Origin: an uncultured bacterium
GTDB lineage: Bacteria; Planctomycetota; UBA1135; GCA-002686595
DNA: 64,000 nucleotides
NCBI GenBank assembly: GCA_937910685.1
Contig: CALEMP010000202.1
Span: forward strand, 24,040 to 88,039
Direction of reading: 5' to 3'
Below are positions 42,820 to 51,749 of the stretch, in pieces (within the stretch, counting starts at the first letter, position 1; every line of letters begins with the position of its first letter). Below the pieces are notes generated by a model. It was not told the origin of the DNA, searched no databases, and saw nothing but the letters and a program-made list of their open reading frames with translations. A program made the translations under genes and the position numbers.

Positions 42820-44592
42820 CTACTTCGGGACCAAGGAAAAGGAAAGTGAGCCCGCACTCTGTTGCACCTTTGTGCCCAGTTTTGGAACAGTCTGATGGGC
42901 TTCGATCCCCAAGGCACAAGAGTCTTCGACCCGCAGTTCTTCCCCCTCAATCCTGTAAGAGCGTTCGAAATCCGCCCCTGGGACGCGTGTACCATCCGCA
43001 TGGGCCAGCACCCCACGCACTCGGACTCCGCCAGGAATGACTTCTAGACTGGCCCCTCGATCGTAGGCGCTGGAAATCTGACGGGAGCCGTAACCCAGAA
43101 TCCCCCTTTGGAAAGTGACCCAGGGAATCCCCGCAGCCCGCAGTACCTCGCCACCCCGAAGAGCATTGCGCATCATCCAAACCGAGAAGCGTAATTCCGT
43201 GCGATTGGTCCGCCAAGCCGCGGCCCAGCGGGCCCAAAGAGATCTCTTGTCACCAGAGCCCGAGGTGCTATACCACTCGCCCTCATGCTGCCGCCCATGA
43301 GGGTCCCTTTGGAGCAGTTCCTTGCCATCGAGGCACACCACCCGAATCAAGCCCGCACCAAGGGGACTCCCATGGTGCAGGTTCCCCGGTGGCCGTGGTC
43401 CACGCACCCACGCGCTCAGGCCCGAGCTGTCCAATCGGACTAGCCCCGTATCTGAAAACCCACGCACTCGGGGCTCTTGAGTCCTTGGGGTTTGGCTCTG
43501 GGCCGCAGCCTCCAACATGGGCAAGGCCCGCGCGACCCAAGAGGCATGGGCCGCCCAAAACATCGGGCACTGGTAGCTCTTCCCTCGGCCATGCCCAGGG
43601 TGGTGACTCTTTGGTTCTCCGCTGGGCAAGAGGTGCTGGGCCCAAGCCTCGAAACTCGCCAGCATGGCCGGGGCGCAACGATCCTCTTTCAAGACCGAAA
43701 AACCGATGCCGAGGGCATAGAGATCAAAGGGGTGGCTGGCCACCTCGTAGCTTGCCCCGTGATACCAGGGCTTGGCCTCCAGCAAGCCAGGCTTGACCCC
43801 ATCGGGCCCCACGAGGCCCAACAGGAAATCCACACCCCTGCGTAAATCGTCGGCCCAGGGACTGGACCCAGAATCCACCCCTGCGCGCTCGAGGGCAAAG
43901 CCCATAAAGGCCGTCACCCGTGACTGGTAATAACAGGAGGCATCACCGGCCCCCGCATGCCCAGCCCCTGACTCAAGGGGGTGGTAGGGATAGCTGCCAT
44001 CGTCCCGTTGCAGCTCCCCCAGGACGCGCGCACCTTCGCGCACCGCAAGGTTCAAAACCTCGTGCCCGCTCAGGCGAAAAGCTTGGGCGGCGCCGGTCAT
44101 GGCCCAGGCCTTTTGGGCGGGGACACCCTTATCCATGATGCAATAGCGCAGATAGGTCTGGGCCGAGAGCACAGCGGCTCGGGTGAAGGCTTCGCGATCC
44201 GCCTCATCTAAATCAGCACCAAACGTCTCGACGCAATCCACCAGGGCGTCTGTGCAGGCACCCCCGTCGATGACCGAATTCGAACAGTTGTAAGGGTCAT
44301 GGCGTCCGGGCCTAAACGTAAAGCAGGTGCTATCACCTTCACGCTCGAGCCCTTTCACAATGCGCAAGGCTTGCGTGCGGGCCACACGGGCCAAGTACGA
44401 GCGGTCCGCATTGGGGTCGTGACGGGCGAGGGCGCAGGCCAAAGCCAGGGCACCCGCGCTCTTGCCCGTGTGCTCGATGCGGTGATAGGGACAGATCAAA
44501 GCCCCAACGGAGTCCTCGTGGGACACCATCCAGGAAAGCACACGGTTCAGGGGCTCGATGAACTCGGCCCGCACCACGAGGGCATCTTTCAT
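42820..44592 (-). CDS. Unassigned protein, helical-toroid-like, within the glycan locus
   Basis: A 590-residue protein whose ATG at 44592 overlaps the upstream GT2 stop as ATGA. Residues about 20-410 are a run of amphipathic helices with repeated aromatic and Gly turns (GALICPYHRIEHTGKSAGAL, DDGSYPYHPLESGAGHAG, ASCYYQSRVTAFMGFALERA), consistent with an (alpha/alpha) toroid. From about 430 on it is beta-rich (GVRVRGVLAHADGTRVPG). This layout recalls heparinase II/III-type polysaccharide lyases and similar glycan-acting enzymes, but I recognise no family motif. No signal peptide is visible, so it may be cytoplasmic. A role in epimerising or trimming the glycan is inference from context only. 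Confidence 0.75.
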   Translation of the reverse strand: MKDALVVRAEFIEPLNRVLSWMVSHEDSVGALICPYHRIEHTGKSAGALALACALARHDPNADRSYLARVARTQALRIVKGLEREGDSTCFTFRPGRHDPYNCSNSVIDGGACTDALVDCVETFGADLDEADREAFTRAAVLSAQTYLRYCIMDKGVPAQKAWAMTGAAQAFRLSGHEVLNLAVREGARVLGELQRDDGSYPYHPLESGAGHAGAGDASCYYQSRVTAFMGFALERAGVDSGSSPWADDLRRGVDFLLGLVGPDGVKPGLLEAKPWYHGASYEVASHPFDLYALGIGFSVLKEDRCAPAMLASFEAWAQHLLPSGEPKSHHPGHGRGKSYQCPMFWAAHASWVARALPMLEAAAQSQTPRTQEPRVRGFSDTGLVRLDSSGLSAWVRGPRPPGNLHHGSPLGAGLIRVVCLDGKELLQRDPHGRQHEGEWYSTSGSGDKRSLWARWAAAWRTNRTELRFSVWMMRNALRGGEVLRAAGIPWVTFQRGILGYGSRQISSAYDRGASLEVIPGGVRVRGVLAHADGTRVPGADFERSYRIEGEELRVEDSCALGIEAHQTVPKLGTKVQQSAGSLSFSLVPK

Positions 44593-45506
44593 TGCTGGAC
44601 AAACCTCCCGAAAGCCCGCAAGAGGGGCATGGCGGGCTCCGCCGGGCGCCCACGCAAACGACTCCACATTCCCCGTAGCAGCAAATCGAACAGGGTCCAA
44701 GTGGTGCACAGTTTCACGAAGGGACCGGCCCAAAAGCCAAAGTGCTTGCGCTGGTAGCGCAAGCGGTCACGGTGCCAATGGGCCGCAAAGTCCGGCAGCT
44801 GACGGGTAGAACTGCCCGTGCGATGCAAGGCCGTCAAGCCGGTCAAAAGCCGAATGCGTTGACCCAAGTGAATCAAGCGCAGGCACAGGTCAGCATCGTT
44901 GAAAAAGAGGGCCAGCTCCCCATCCATGCCCCCCAACTGATCCCAGGTACTGCGGCGCAAGAGCAAGCAGGCTGCCGGTGGCTGGGGCACGTCTTGATCC
45001 TCTGAAAAATCACGCCCGCGACAAAACCAGCGCCGGAGCTCACGGCTGTTCGGCATCCAGCGCTCGAGGGGAGTTCCAAAAAAGAGCGGAGTCAAAAAAC
45101 CGGGTGCCTCCATGATCCCAGGATCCGGCTGCCCCTCCCCATCGGTCAAAAGGGGCGCCACCGCCCCATAGTCCCCATGGTCCCCCAAGTACTCCACGAG
45201 CCCTTTTAGGGTTTCGCTGGTCAGTTCACAATCGGGATTGAGCAACAAGAGCCAGGGCCGCTGACATAGATCCGCCCCCTGATTCACAGCAGGTGCATAG
45301 AGCGTGTTGCTCCCGTTGCACACCAATTGCACCCCGGGGAACTGCTTCGCCACCATCTGTGCGCTCCCATCCCCACTGGCGTTGTCCACCACAATCACCT
45401 CAAGCTCGGGGCTCGGGGCCAATAGCTCGAGGGCCTTTTGCAGTTGGTCCCGCACGTTCCACGAAACAATCACCACGCTGACCTGATCCAAGGCGGGCCG
45501 GCTCAC
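44589..45506 (-). CDS. GT2 family glycosyltransferase, rhamnosyltransferase-like
   Basis: A 305-residue GT-A enzyme. VSVVIVSWNVRDQLQKAL and EVIVVDNASGDGSAQMV form the nucleotide-binding part, and LLLLNPDCEL is the DxD-equivalent block of the WbbL-like rhamnosyltransferase group. PPAACLLLRRSTWDQLGGMD and FFNDADLCLRL follow, with the catalytic Asp. The group often uses dTDP-rhamnose, which would fit the rml genes at the left edge. It overlaps both neighbours by four bases. Confidence 0.9.
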   Translation of the reverse strand: MSRPALDQVSVVIVSWNVRDQLQKALELLAPSPELEVIVVDNASGDGSAQMVAKQFPGVQLVCNGSNTLYAPAVNQGADLCQRPWLLLLNPDCELTSETLKGLVEYLGDHGDYGAVAPLLTDGEGQPDPGIMEAPGFLTPLFFGTPLERWMPNSRELRRWFCRGRDFSEDQDVPQPPAACLLLRRSTWDQLGGMDGELALFFNDADLCLRLIHLGQRIRLLTGLTALHRTGSSTRQLPDFAAHWHRDRLRYQRKHFGFWAGPFVKLCTTWTLFDLLLRGMWSRLRGRPAEPAMPLLRAFGRFVQQ

Positions 45507-46567
45507 AGGGGTACCCCCATACGTTCCACCAGCCGGGCCATCAAGGCGTCTACCTCGTGGTCACGCTCGATAATCCCGCGAAGATCGTCCCCGAGCGTCT
45601 CATGCTCGCCGGGGCCCAGATCCAAGAGGGCGCCGGTCTTGGCCGCAAGCTGCACGGGGTTGCCCTCTTCAAACACATGACGCCCGGATCGTTCCGCGCC
45701 TAAGGAAGTCAGCAAAGGGGGAAAGCTTGGGTTCGAGGTCACGATCCCGCGCCCGCTGGCCATCGCCTCCAGCACGACCTTGTCCACGCTGCCGGTTCGG
45801 CTGGCGGAAAGGAATAAGCTCGACCGTTGGTAGATTTCCGGCATGGAGCTTGGTGGCACGGGGCCCAGGAACCGCACGCGCTGTTCAAGGCCCAAAGACT
45901 CCACCAGATTGCGTACCTCCGCGCCGAATGCGGGGTCGCCCTGGGCCAAGGCTCCTCCCGCCCATTCCAAGCAAACATCGCGTCCCTCCTCGAGCAAGAT
46001 CGCAAGCGCGTGCAAGATCGTCTTCGGGTCCTTGGAGGGGGTCAACCGTCCAGCGGAAAGCAACACCCGGGGTCCCTGGGTGGGAAGGGGCATGCGTGGG
46101 AAGGGCACCAAGTCGATGCCGTGCCCGGTGACCACCTTGTTGGATGGATCGAGGCCGAGAGACTCGCTACTTGCGGTGAACACACACTCGACTTTCTGTA
46201 CGGCTCGGCGCAGACGCCCATCGACTCCCGCATGGGTGTACCACATGAAGTGCCGGGCCCCCGCACGCCGGGCAGGGCCCGCGGCGACCAGAGAGTAGCG
46301 GGGCACCATGTGGGTCAGCACGTGACCAAAGCCATCGTCGAAGGCCTCTTTCAGGTGACGGCGAAACAAGAGGTAGCGTTTGATGCGACCTTGCCGGCCC
46401 ACCACGCGCCAGTCCACATTGTCACCCAGCCCTTCCGCGTCCCCCACCTCAAGGGCGATCACGCGCACCCGATCCGTGAGACGTGCGAGCCCCTCGATCC
46501 ATCGGACGGTGAAACCCAGAATCGGATCGTTGCGGTCGAGAACCTGGGTGATGAACAGAAGACGCAC
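45503..46567 (-). CDS. GT4 family glycosyltransferase
   Basis: A 354-residue GT-B enzyme starting MRLLFITQVLDRNDPILGF. The donor domain has VLLSAGRLTPSKDPKTILHA and SASRTGSVDKVVLEAMASGR, the E-x7-E-like region in which the first glutamate is replaced by Ser/Val residues. A variable C-terminus ends in a helical segment. Its stop overlaps the next GT2 gene by four bases (ATGA), and about 90 bp separate it from the upstream glycosyltransferase. Substrate is unknown. Confidence 0.87.
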   Translation of the reverse strand: MRLLFITQVLDRNDPILGFTVRWIEGLARLTDRVRVIALEVGDAEGLGDNVDWRVVGRQGRIKRYLLFRRHLKEAFDDGFGHVLTHMVPRYSLVAAGPARRAGARHFMWYTHAGVDGRLRRAVQKVECVFTASSESLGLDPSNKVVTGHGIDLVPFPRMPLPTQGPRVLLSAGRLTPSKDPKTILHALAILLEEGRDVCLEWAGGALAQGDPAFGAEVRNLVESLGLEQRVRFLGPVPPSSMPEIYQRSSLFLSASRTGSVDKVVLEAMASGRGIVTSNPSFPPLLTSLGAERSGRHVFEEGNPVQLAAKTGALLDLGPGEHETLGDDLRGIIERDHEVDALMARLVERMGVPL

Positions 46568-46655
46568 GGTGAGTCAGTCTAGCCCCCCAGACCCAGCAAT
46601 CCCAAGGCCCGTCCCTGCCGAGCTCTGCCCAACAATGCGCCCTGGAGAATCGCCC

Positions 46656-47783
46656 TCAAGAAGGGTGGCCCCGGGCGAGGGCCTTAACGCCATCCGCATA
46701 GGTCGCAATGGCATGGGAGCGTTCATAGGTCAATGCCCGTTGGGCAGCCTCGCGGCCCATGGCCAAACGCACACTTTCATCGGTCAGGCAGTCAGAAATG
46801 GCCGCCGCCATGCTCCAGGGATCGAAACCTGTCAAGCGGCCGCACAGTCCATCGGCCAGCAGGTCCCCCATGACTCCGACCGGCGTGGAGACCACCGGCG
46901 TTCCACAGGCCATGGCTTCCACCGTGAACCGAGGCCCCCCCTCGCAGGAGGACGCGCAAATCACCAGCCGGCTGGTGGCATAGATCTGAGCCAGATCCTC
47001 GGGCCGATCGACCCACTCAATCCAGGTAGCTCGAATGCCCGAGTCCCTGGCCTGAGCTTGCCAACGGTCTTTTTCCGGACCGCGCCCCACAAGCACGATG
47101 GAGAAATCCTGCCCCCGACTCTTGAGAACTTCCAGCGCCTTGAGCACGTGGTTCATGCCCTTGTTGTTCACCATGCGCCCCACAAAGCACAGGTCGTAGA
47201 CCGGTTTCGGCGCGGGTTCGAACGGTCGAAACACATTGAGGTCTAGATACACCGACGGGAGCACCAAGATTTTGGAAGCGGGAACTCCCCAGCCCAACAA
47301 CAGGTCCGGCATTTGCTTTTGATTGACCACGCGGAAGGCGGCCGCACGCTTGCGTGCAAAGCGCAGATAGGCCCGGGCGATCACCCGATCACGGCGCTCG
47401 CGCCAATCAGCAGCAAAGGGATACCCCGGCACGTGGTGGATCTCGGAAAGGTACGGCACACCGGTACGCGCAGACAATTGAGCGCTCCCAAGGCCATTGT
47501 AAAACCAACCATAGTCATGGGAAGTGATCGCCCCATGGCCGTGTTCCTCAATCAGCTCTGCGCCTCGACGGCTGATCCAGCGGGCCATGCCCAAGCGCCC
47601 ACAAGGGGCCACATGCAAGTGCACATTGCCGTGCATCTGATTCACGGTTTGGGGCTTGCCCGGATTGGGGCAAAGCACGTCGATGCGCTCAAAGTGCTTG
47701 GAGAACTCTTTCTGCATGGAGTCAAAGGGTCCACGCTCGCCGATCGAGACCTGCCGATCGCCACTCACCATCAATAGATTCAT
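46656..47783 (-). CDS. GT4 family glycosyltransferase
   Basis: A 375-residue GT-B enzyme beginning MNLLMVSGDRQVSIGERGPF. Acceptor-domain segments include LSEIHHVPGYPFAADWRERR. The donor half has LCFVGRMVNNKGMNHVLKAL and CASSCEGGPRFTVEAMACGT, followed by PVVSTPVGVMGDLL, a clear GT4 signature with the conserved glutamate. It overlaps the upstream GT4 gene by four bases. Substrate is unknown. Confidence 0.88.
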   Translation of the reverse strand: MNLLMVSGDRQVSIGERGPFDSMQKEFSKHFERIDVLCPNPGKPQTVNQMHGNVHLHVAPCGRLGMARWISRRGAELIEEHGHGAITSHDYGWFYNGLGSAQLSARTGVPYLSEIHHVPGYPFAADWRERRDRVIARAYLRFARKRAAAFRVVNQKQMPDLLLGWGVPASKILVLPSVYLDLNVFRPFEPAPKPVYDLCFVGRMVNNKGMNHVLKALEVLKSRGQDFSIVLVGRGPEKDRWQAQARDSGIRATWIEWVDRPEDLAQIYATSRLVICASSCEGGPRFTVEAMACGTPVVSTPVGVMGDLLADGLCGRLTGFDPWSMAAAISDCLTDESVRLAMGREAAQRALTYERSHAIATYADGVKALARGHPS

Positions 47784-48892
47784 GGGGCCACCTGGACTTT
47801 GGATGTCCCTGCGAGTACCCCTGAATAAACCGCTTCCAACCGATCCGCTAGGGCCTCGGCCCCATGACGCTTGCCCACCTTGACCCGCGCCCGTTGCCCA
47901 CTTTCCCGGGCCAAGCGTTCATCCTGCAGATACTGGTCCAAACCAAAGGCCCAATCATCGACGCCCTCCCCTAGCCAACCCGTGCGTTCATGGGCCACCA
48001 CTTCGGGCACCCCCCCCACGGAGCTAGCAACCACGGGCAGCCCGGAGGCCGCCGCTTCCAAGAGACAAACCGGCGCCCCCTCGTTCGAGGATGTCAGCAG
48101 TACCCCATCGAGATCGCTCATCACGGCCACCATGTTGGCTTGGGAGCCGATCATGTGCACGCGTTCTTTCACCGCTTCGGAGCCGTTTTGAATGCGCCGG
48201 GCCAAATCGCCCCAAAGAGCCCCGTCCCCGATATACACCAGATGCAGCTTGGGATAGCGTTGGGCCAACATTTCAAACACTTGAATCGCCAACTCCGGGC
48301 GCTTGACCGGAGCCAGGCGCCCCACAACACCCACCAAAAAGTCTTCCTCCCCAGCCCCCACCATTCGGCGCACGAAACCAGAGCGGGCCCGAATCGAAAG
48401 GAACGGATCCAGATCTACCCCCGGGGGAACCACCACCAGGTCTTCCTCGGCGCAGACCCCAAGACGCACCAGATCGTCCGCGGTCTGATGAGCCACTGTC
48501 AAAATCTGGTCCGTGCGCCGCGCCATGCGGCGCTCCGTATGAATGAGAAAGCGTGACACGGGCCCGGGAAAGTACCCCTCCAAAACATGGCCGTGAAAGG
48601 TGTGCACCGTGGGCAAATCGGCGGCCCAGGCCGCGCGTCTCCCGAGCCAACCCGCCTTGGACGCATGGGTGTGCACCAGGTCCGGCTGGAATTCGGCGAA
48701 GGCTCGGCGCAGGGCGCGTCCCGCCTGGCAATCACCCCACAGGCTGGGCCTCCGGCGCATTCCCGCAATCGTGGTCACCTCAACTCCCTTGGCGCGCAGC
48801 AAATCCACCAGGTTCCCTTCTCCCGGTTCCGGTTGGCCTGTGAAAACTCTCAGGGTGTGACCCCGGGCTTGCAAGATCGGATCACTCGCCAA
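47780..48892 (-). CDS. GT4 family glycosyltransferase with no usual start codon at the family N-terminus
   Basis: The first ATG/GTG/TTG codon in this frame is the TTG at 48892, giving 370 residues. The same frame continues upstream without a stop to 48974. It reads ARIARVLTRLNLGGPARQ just before that TTG, which is the expected first strand and glycine loop of this family. Either translation starts at an unusual codon (GCG 48949, ATC 48943 or CTG 48922), or the start codon has been lost or misread. The rest is intact: LVHTHASKAGWLGRRAA, TVHTFHGHVLEGYFPG, LVGVVGRLAPVKRPELAIQV and SSNEGAPVCLLEAAASGLPV. It is similar to the GT4 protein at 57724. It overlaps the next gene by four bases. Confidence 0.85.
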   Translation of the reverse strand: MASDPILQARGHTLRVFTGQPEPGEGNLVDLLRAKGVEVTTIAGMRRRPSLWGDCQAGRALRRAFAEFQPDLVHTHASKAGWLGRRAAWAADLPTVHTFHGHVLEGYFPGPVSRFLIHTERRMARRTDQILTVAHQTADDLVRLGVCAEEDLVVVPPGVDLDPFLSIRARSGFVRRMVGAGEEDFLVGVVGRLAPVKRPELAIQVFEMLAQRYPKLHLVYIGDGALWGDLARRIQNGSEAVKERVHMIGSQANMVAVMSDLDGVLLTSSNEGAPVCLLEAAASGLPVVASSVGGVPEVVAHERTGWLGEGVDDWAFGLDQYLQDERLARESGQRARVKVGKRHGAEALADRLEAVYSGVLAGTSKVQVAP

Positions 48893-48918
48893 GGTCTGGC
48901 GTGCGGGCCCACCTAGGT

Positions 48919-49998
48919 TCAGGCGGGTGAGGACGCGGGCGATGCGCGCGGAAGCAGGGCATGGGAGCCCGGGTTATCGAAATCAGCCGGAGAGTCGAGC
49001 ATCTCGTGCACCAACTCAAGCAGGCCGCGGTGTCCAAGGCACAACCCCAATTTGTGGGCTCGATCCAATTGCGGTGCGCGCCGGCGCACTTCTTCAAAGG
49101 ATGGATGCACGGCGCAGGGATCCACGTGGGCAATGTGATCCACGGGCTGACCCGCGGCCTCAAGCACCAGCCGCGCCAGATCAATCATGGAGGTGTGCGC
49201 CACCCCCCCCAGATTCAGAGGCCCGCCGGGAGCGTTGCCCATCTCGATCAGGTCCCCAATATCTCTTCCCAAATCACGTACATGGGCAAAGGTGCGCTCT
49301 TGCAAACCGTCACCATGTACGGGCAAACACTCACCCGTTCGGGCCGCTTGAATGAAGCGCGGTAACACCATTCCCGTGCGAGGGTCATGACCGGGGCCGG
49401 TCACATTGAAAAAGCGCAGGTGGATCGGACCCTCGGCGCCGGGGTCCCGCGAGCCATGTAAGTTCGTCCACCACCGGTCCAAGACCTGCTCGGCCTCGAC
49501 TCGCGAAGCGGCATAGGCCCAACGTCCTTGACCCTTGGCGGAACGCAAGGGCGCGTCTTCACCCAAGAGCCCCTGCCCATCGCAATAGACCTCGCTGGTG
49601 GAAGCGGCCAAGATCCGTGGTCGTTGGGCTTGGGGCAAAGGCCCAAGGGCCTCGCAAAGGGATTGGGCCAGGTCTCGGGTCAAAGCTCTGCAGCCTTCCG
49701 GATCATCCAGGACACAACCAACTCCAACCCGTCCAGCCAAGTGCAAGACTCTTTGGAAAGGCCCCAGTTCCCGAAGTAGCCGAGCCAGGTTTTGGGAATC
49801 CCTTGCGTCCCCCTCGTGGAACTCCGCCCCTGGGGCGACACGGCTCAGTTGCGCCTGGTCCCCCGCCGACAGGTCGTCCAAAACCACCACGCGCCAGCCG
49901 CGGCCGAGCAAGTCTCGGGCGCATTCGCGGCCAATGAAACCTGCGCCTCCGAGGATCAAGATCGAAGGGGCGTTCAAAATCGAAGGGGTAGGATGCAC
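48919..49998 (-). CDS. NAD-dependent sugar-nucleotide epimerase/dehydratase homologue with altered active site
   Basis: A 359-residue extended SDR protein. ILILGGAGFIGRECARDLLG binds NAD, and LAASTSEVYCDGQGLLG supplies the Thr/Ser/Glu region. FFNVTGPGHDPRTGMVLPRF and PVHGDGLQERTFAHVRDLGR are typical of UDP-sugar epimerases and decarboxylases. The catalytic YxxxK, however, reads YAASR, so the lysine that lowers the tyrosine pKa is replaced by arginine. Activity may be reduced or changed. It is upstream of, and overlaps, the glycosyltransferase reading frame at 47780. The last 20 or so residues are Ala/Ser/Pro-rich. Confidence 0.85.
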   Translation of the reverse strand: MHPTPSILNAPSILILGGAGFIGRECARDLLGRGWRVVVLDDLSAGDQAQLSRVAPGAEFHEGDARDSQNLARLLRELGPFQRVLHLAGRVGVGCVLDDPEGCRALTRDLAQSLCEALGPLPQAQRPRILAASTSEVYCDGQGLLGEDAPLRSAKGQGRWAYAASRVEAEQVLDRWWTNLHGSRDPGAEGPIHLRFFNVTGPGHDPRTGMVLPRFIQAARTGECLPVHGDGLQERTFAHVRDLGRDIGDLIEMGNAPGGPLNLGGVAHTSMIDLARLVLEAAGQPVDHIAHVDPCAVHPSFEEVRRRAPQLDRAHKLGLCLGHRGLLELVHEMLDSPADFDNPGSHALLPRASPASSPA

Positions 49999-50046
49999 GG
50001 AGGTCAGACGCTGGGGACGGGGCTTTCTTCCCCTTGAGGAGGGAAG

Positions 50047-50069
50047 GGATCGCTCCCATGGAACGATCC
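50047..50069 (-). terminator. Hairpin downstream of the DUF5658 gene
   Basis: Ten-base arms (50047-50056 and 50060-50069) pair at nine of ten positions around a three-base CAT loop, 35 bases after the DUF5658 stop and about 50 bases before the epimerase gene start. There is no T-tract on the minus strand. It is a plausible terminator or processing site between the truD-DUF5658 group and the glycan operon. Confidence 0.4.
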
Positions 50070-50103
50070 TAGCGCCCCGGGAGGCCGGATTCGCCCCCCA
50101 CCC

Positions 50104-50604
50104 TTAGCGAAAGAGGCTCAGGTGGTACAGATTCAGGAGGGTGTAGGTCCCGGCGGCCACAAAAAGGCCCCATCGGGCCAAAAGGAAGTTCTTGTGCAGG
50201 ACCAACACCAAGAGCGCGATGGTGATCAGAAATGCCTTGCTCAGCACAAACCCCACGCGCCCGGTGCGCAGCAGGGCCTCAGCCACGGGATTCAGCTCGA
50301 TGCCCCCGGACTGCAGGTGAATCAAGGTAAAGATACTGTCCCCGGCATTCATCAGAGCGGTCCAGGCAATCAGCAGCACAACACCTTTGCGATAGCGATC
50401 CACAAAAGAACCCTCCTTTTCCTCGGTCCGACGCACCCGGGCGCGGCGGCCGCCAAAGAGGGCATAGAAGGAAAAGCGTGGGGTGGCACTCTGCCGGCGA
50501 TCCGGTCCCCGATTTTCGAGCACGCCTCCGGCACTGCCAGCGCCCGTTTCAGGGGCGCTGACAATCGGAGACAGCTCTGGGGAATCGGAGGAGTGGAGAT
50601 CCAT
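50104..50604 (-). CDS. DUF5658 family membrane protein
   Basis: A 166-residue protein. The ATG at 50604 (MDLHSSDSPELSPIVSAPET) is chosen because the longer open frame overlaps truD antisense to nothing conserved. About 75 polar residues precede three hydrophobic segments: VVLLIAWTALMNAGDSIFTL, VGFVLSKAFLITIALLVLVL and LFVAAGTYTLLNLYHLSLF. The block IHLQSGGIELNPVAEALL between them is the typical E-x-N-P element of DUF5658. The family is found in Planctomycetes and other phyla and has no assigned function. It lies 31 bp downstream of truD. Confidence 0.75.
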   Translation of the reverse strand: MDLHSSDSPELSPIVSAPETGAGSAGGVLENRGPDRRQSATPRFSFYALFGGRRARVRRTEEKEGSFVDRYRKGVVLLIAWTALMNAGDSIFTLIHLQSGGIELNPVAEALLRTGRVGFVLSKAFLITIALLVLVLHKNFLLARWGLFVAAGTYTLLNLYHLSLFR

Positions 50605-50635
50605 AGACCCTTCTACATCGGCAGCACAAGGCTCC

Positions 50636-51742
50636 CTACTGCACTTCCCCTTGGGAAGGTGTGACCGAAAGTCCCCATCCCACCCCGAGGCCTTTTCCCA
50701 CCTCATCGATGACCGCGGTTGCAAAAGCACCCGGGGGCAACTCGAAAACCACCCACAACCCATCGGGAGTCTCCTCCGTGCTGACATTGCTGACCAGAGC
50801 TCGCAGGGGCCGGCGTGCCCCAAGGCGAGACAGGAACGGACCCGTACCTTGCAAGTCTTCATTCGAGACTCCATCCGCCGCGAGCGCTCCCTCTTCCAAT
50901 TCCAGCACAGCCCCTTCCGGCAGACGGGCTCGCCGACCAGGCAGGGGGCCGCTGGCGCTGATCTCCAAGTCCTTGGCCCTCGAAGCATCTGCCTCTTCTT
51001 CAACCAAGAATATCCCGCCGCTTTCATGGCGGATCGCCAGGTCGCCGGGACAGACGGTTTGCAATCCCCCTTCCCAGCCCATGCGGGCTTCCAACACAGC
51101 GTTGAAAATCTGCGCCTGCCAAGCCCCCACCATCAGGGTCCGCAAGGCCTTCGGCCAGTGCTTATGCCCCTGACCCCGGGCGGCTTCACGGGCCCCCTGA
51201 ACATCCCCCAGCACCAGCATGCGCCCGATGTTAGCGTTGTCCCCCTTTTGGCCAAAGCGCTGGGCCATGTAGCGATTGGGCACGCCGCGCTCTTGCAAGA
51301 GTTGCATGACCTTGTCCACTGTAACTTTGCTTCCCTCGGGCAAATCGCGCAACAGGATCCTGAAACGGTTGCCCGCAAGATGTCCACGGCGCAATTTATG
51401 CCCGTGGAGCGTCGCATCGATAATACGCAGGCGCGAATGCTCAAAGGCCATGGCCTGTTCCACGCTGATCCCTTCCAGGGACAATCGTTGCTGGGTCACC
51501 GCCCGAGCGTCCTTTTGTCCTGCGTGCCCGATCGTGCGCGGGTCGAGATCGAAATGCTTAGCGAGGACTCGCTTAGCCCGGGCCGTGTCCAGGCCCGTCT
51601 TTTCGATGGTGATGTACAGGTGCCCGCCCTCCCCCGTAGCAGGGTAGAGGGGTAATTCCTGCACCTCAAAGTCTTCCACTTCGCGGCGTATCTCAAAGGG
51701 CAAAGCTGCGCACTCGGGCGTCATCCAGTTGGTTTGTGTCAT
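50636..51742 (-). CDS. truD: tRNA pseudouridine(13) synthase
   Basis: Isomerises U13 in the D-loop of certain tRNAs to pseudouridine. The 368-residue protein has FEVQELPLYPATGEGGHLYI and TIGHAGQKDARAVTQQRLS, where the Asp of KDA is the catalytic residue. It also has LAGNRFRILLRDL, GVPNRYMAQRFGQKGDNANI and LMVGAWQAQIFNAVL, all TruD blocks. The insertion domain in the second half looks normal. It begins seven bases downstream of the DUF1501 stop. Confidence 0.95.
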   Translation of the reverse strand: MTQTNWMTPECAALPFEIRREVEDFEVQELPLYPATGEGGHLYITIEKTGLDTARAKRVLAKHFDLDPRTIGHAGQKDARAVTQQRLSLEGISVEQAMAFEHSRLRIIDATLHGHKLRRGHLAGNRFRILLRDLPEGSKVTVDKVMQLLQERGVPNRYMAQRFGQKGDNANIGRMLVLGDVQGAREAARGQGHKHWPKALRTLMVGAWQAQIFNAVLEARMGWEGGLQTVCPGDLAIRHESGGIFLVEEEADASRAKDLEISASGPLPGRRARLPEGAVLELEEGALAADGVSNEDLQGTGPFLSRLGARRPLRALVSNVSTEETPDGLWVVFELPPGAFATAVIDEVGKGLGVGWGLSVTPSQGEVQ

Positions 51743-51749
51743 GGCATTC

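Noticed and set aside
50483..51655. 390-residue plus-strand open frame across DUF5658 and truD
   Set aside because: Antisense shadow of truD; no recognisable sequence features.
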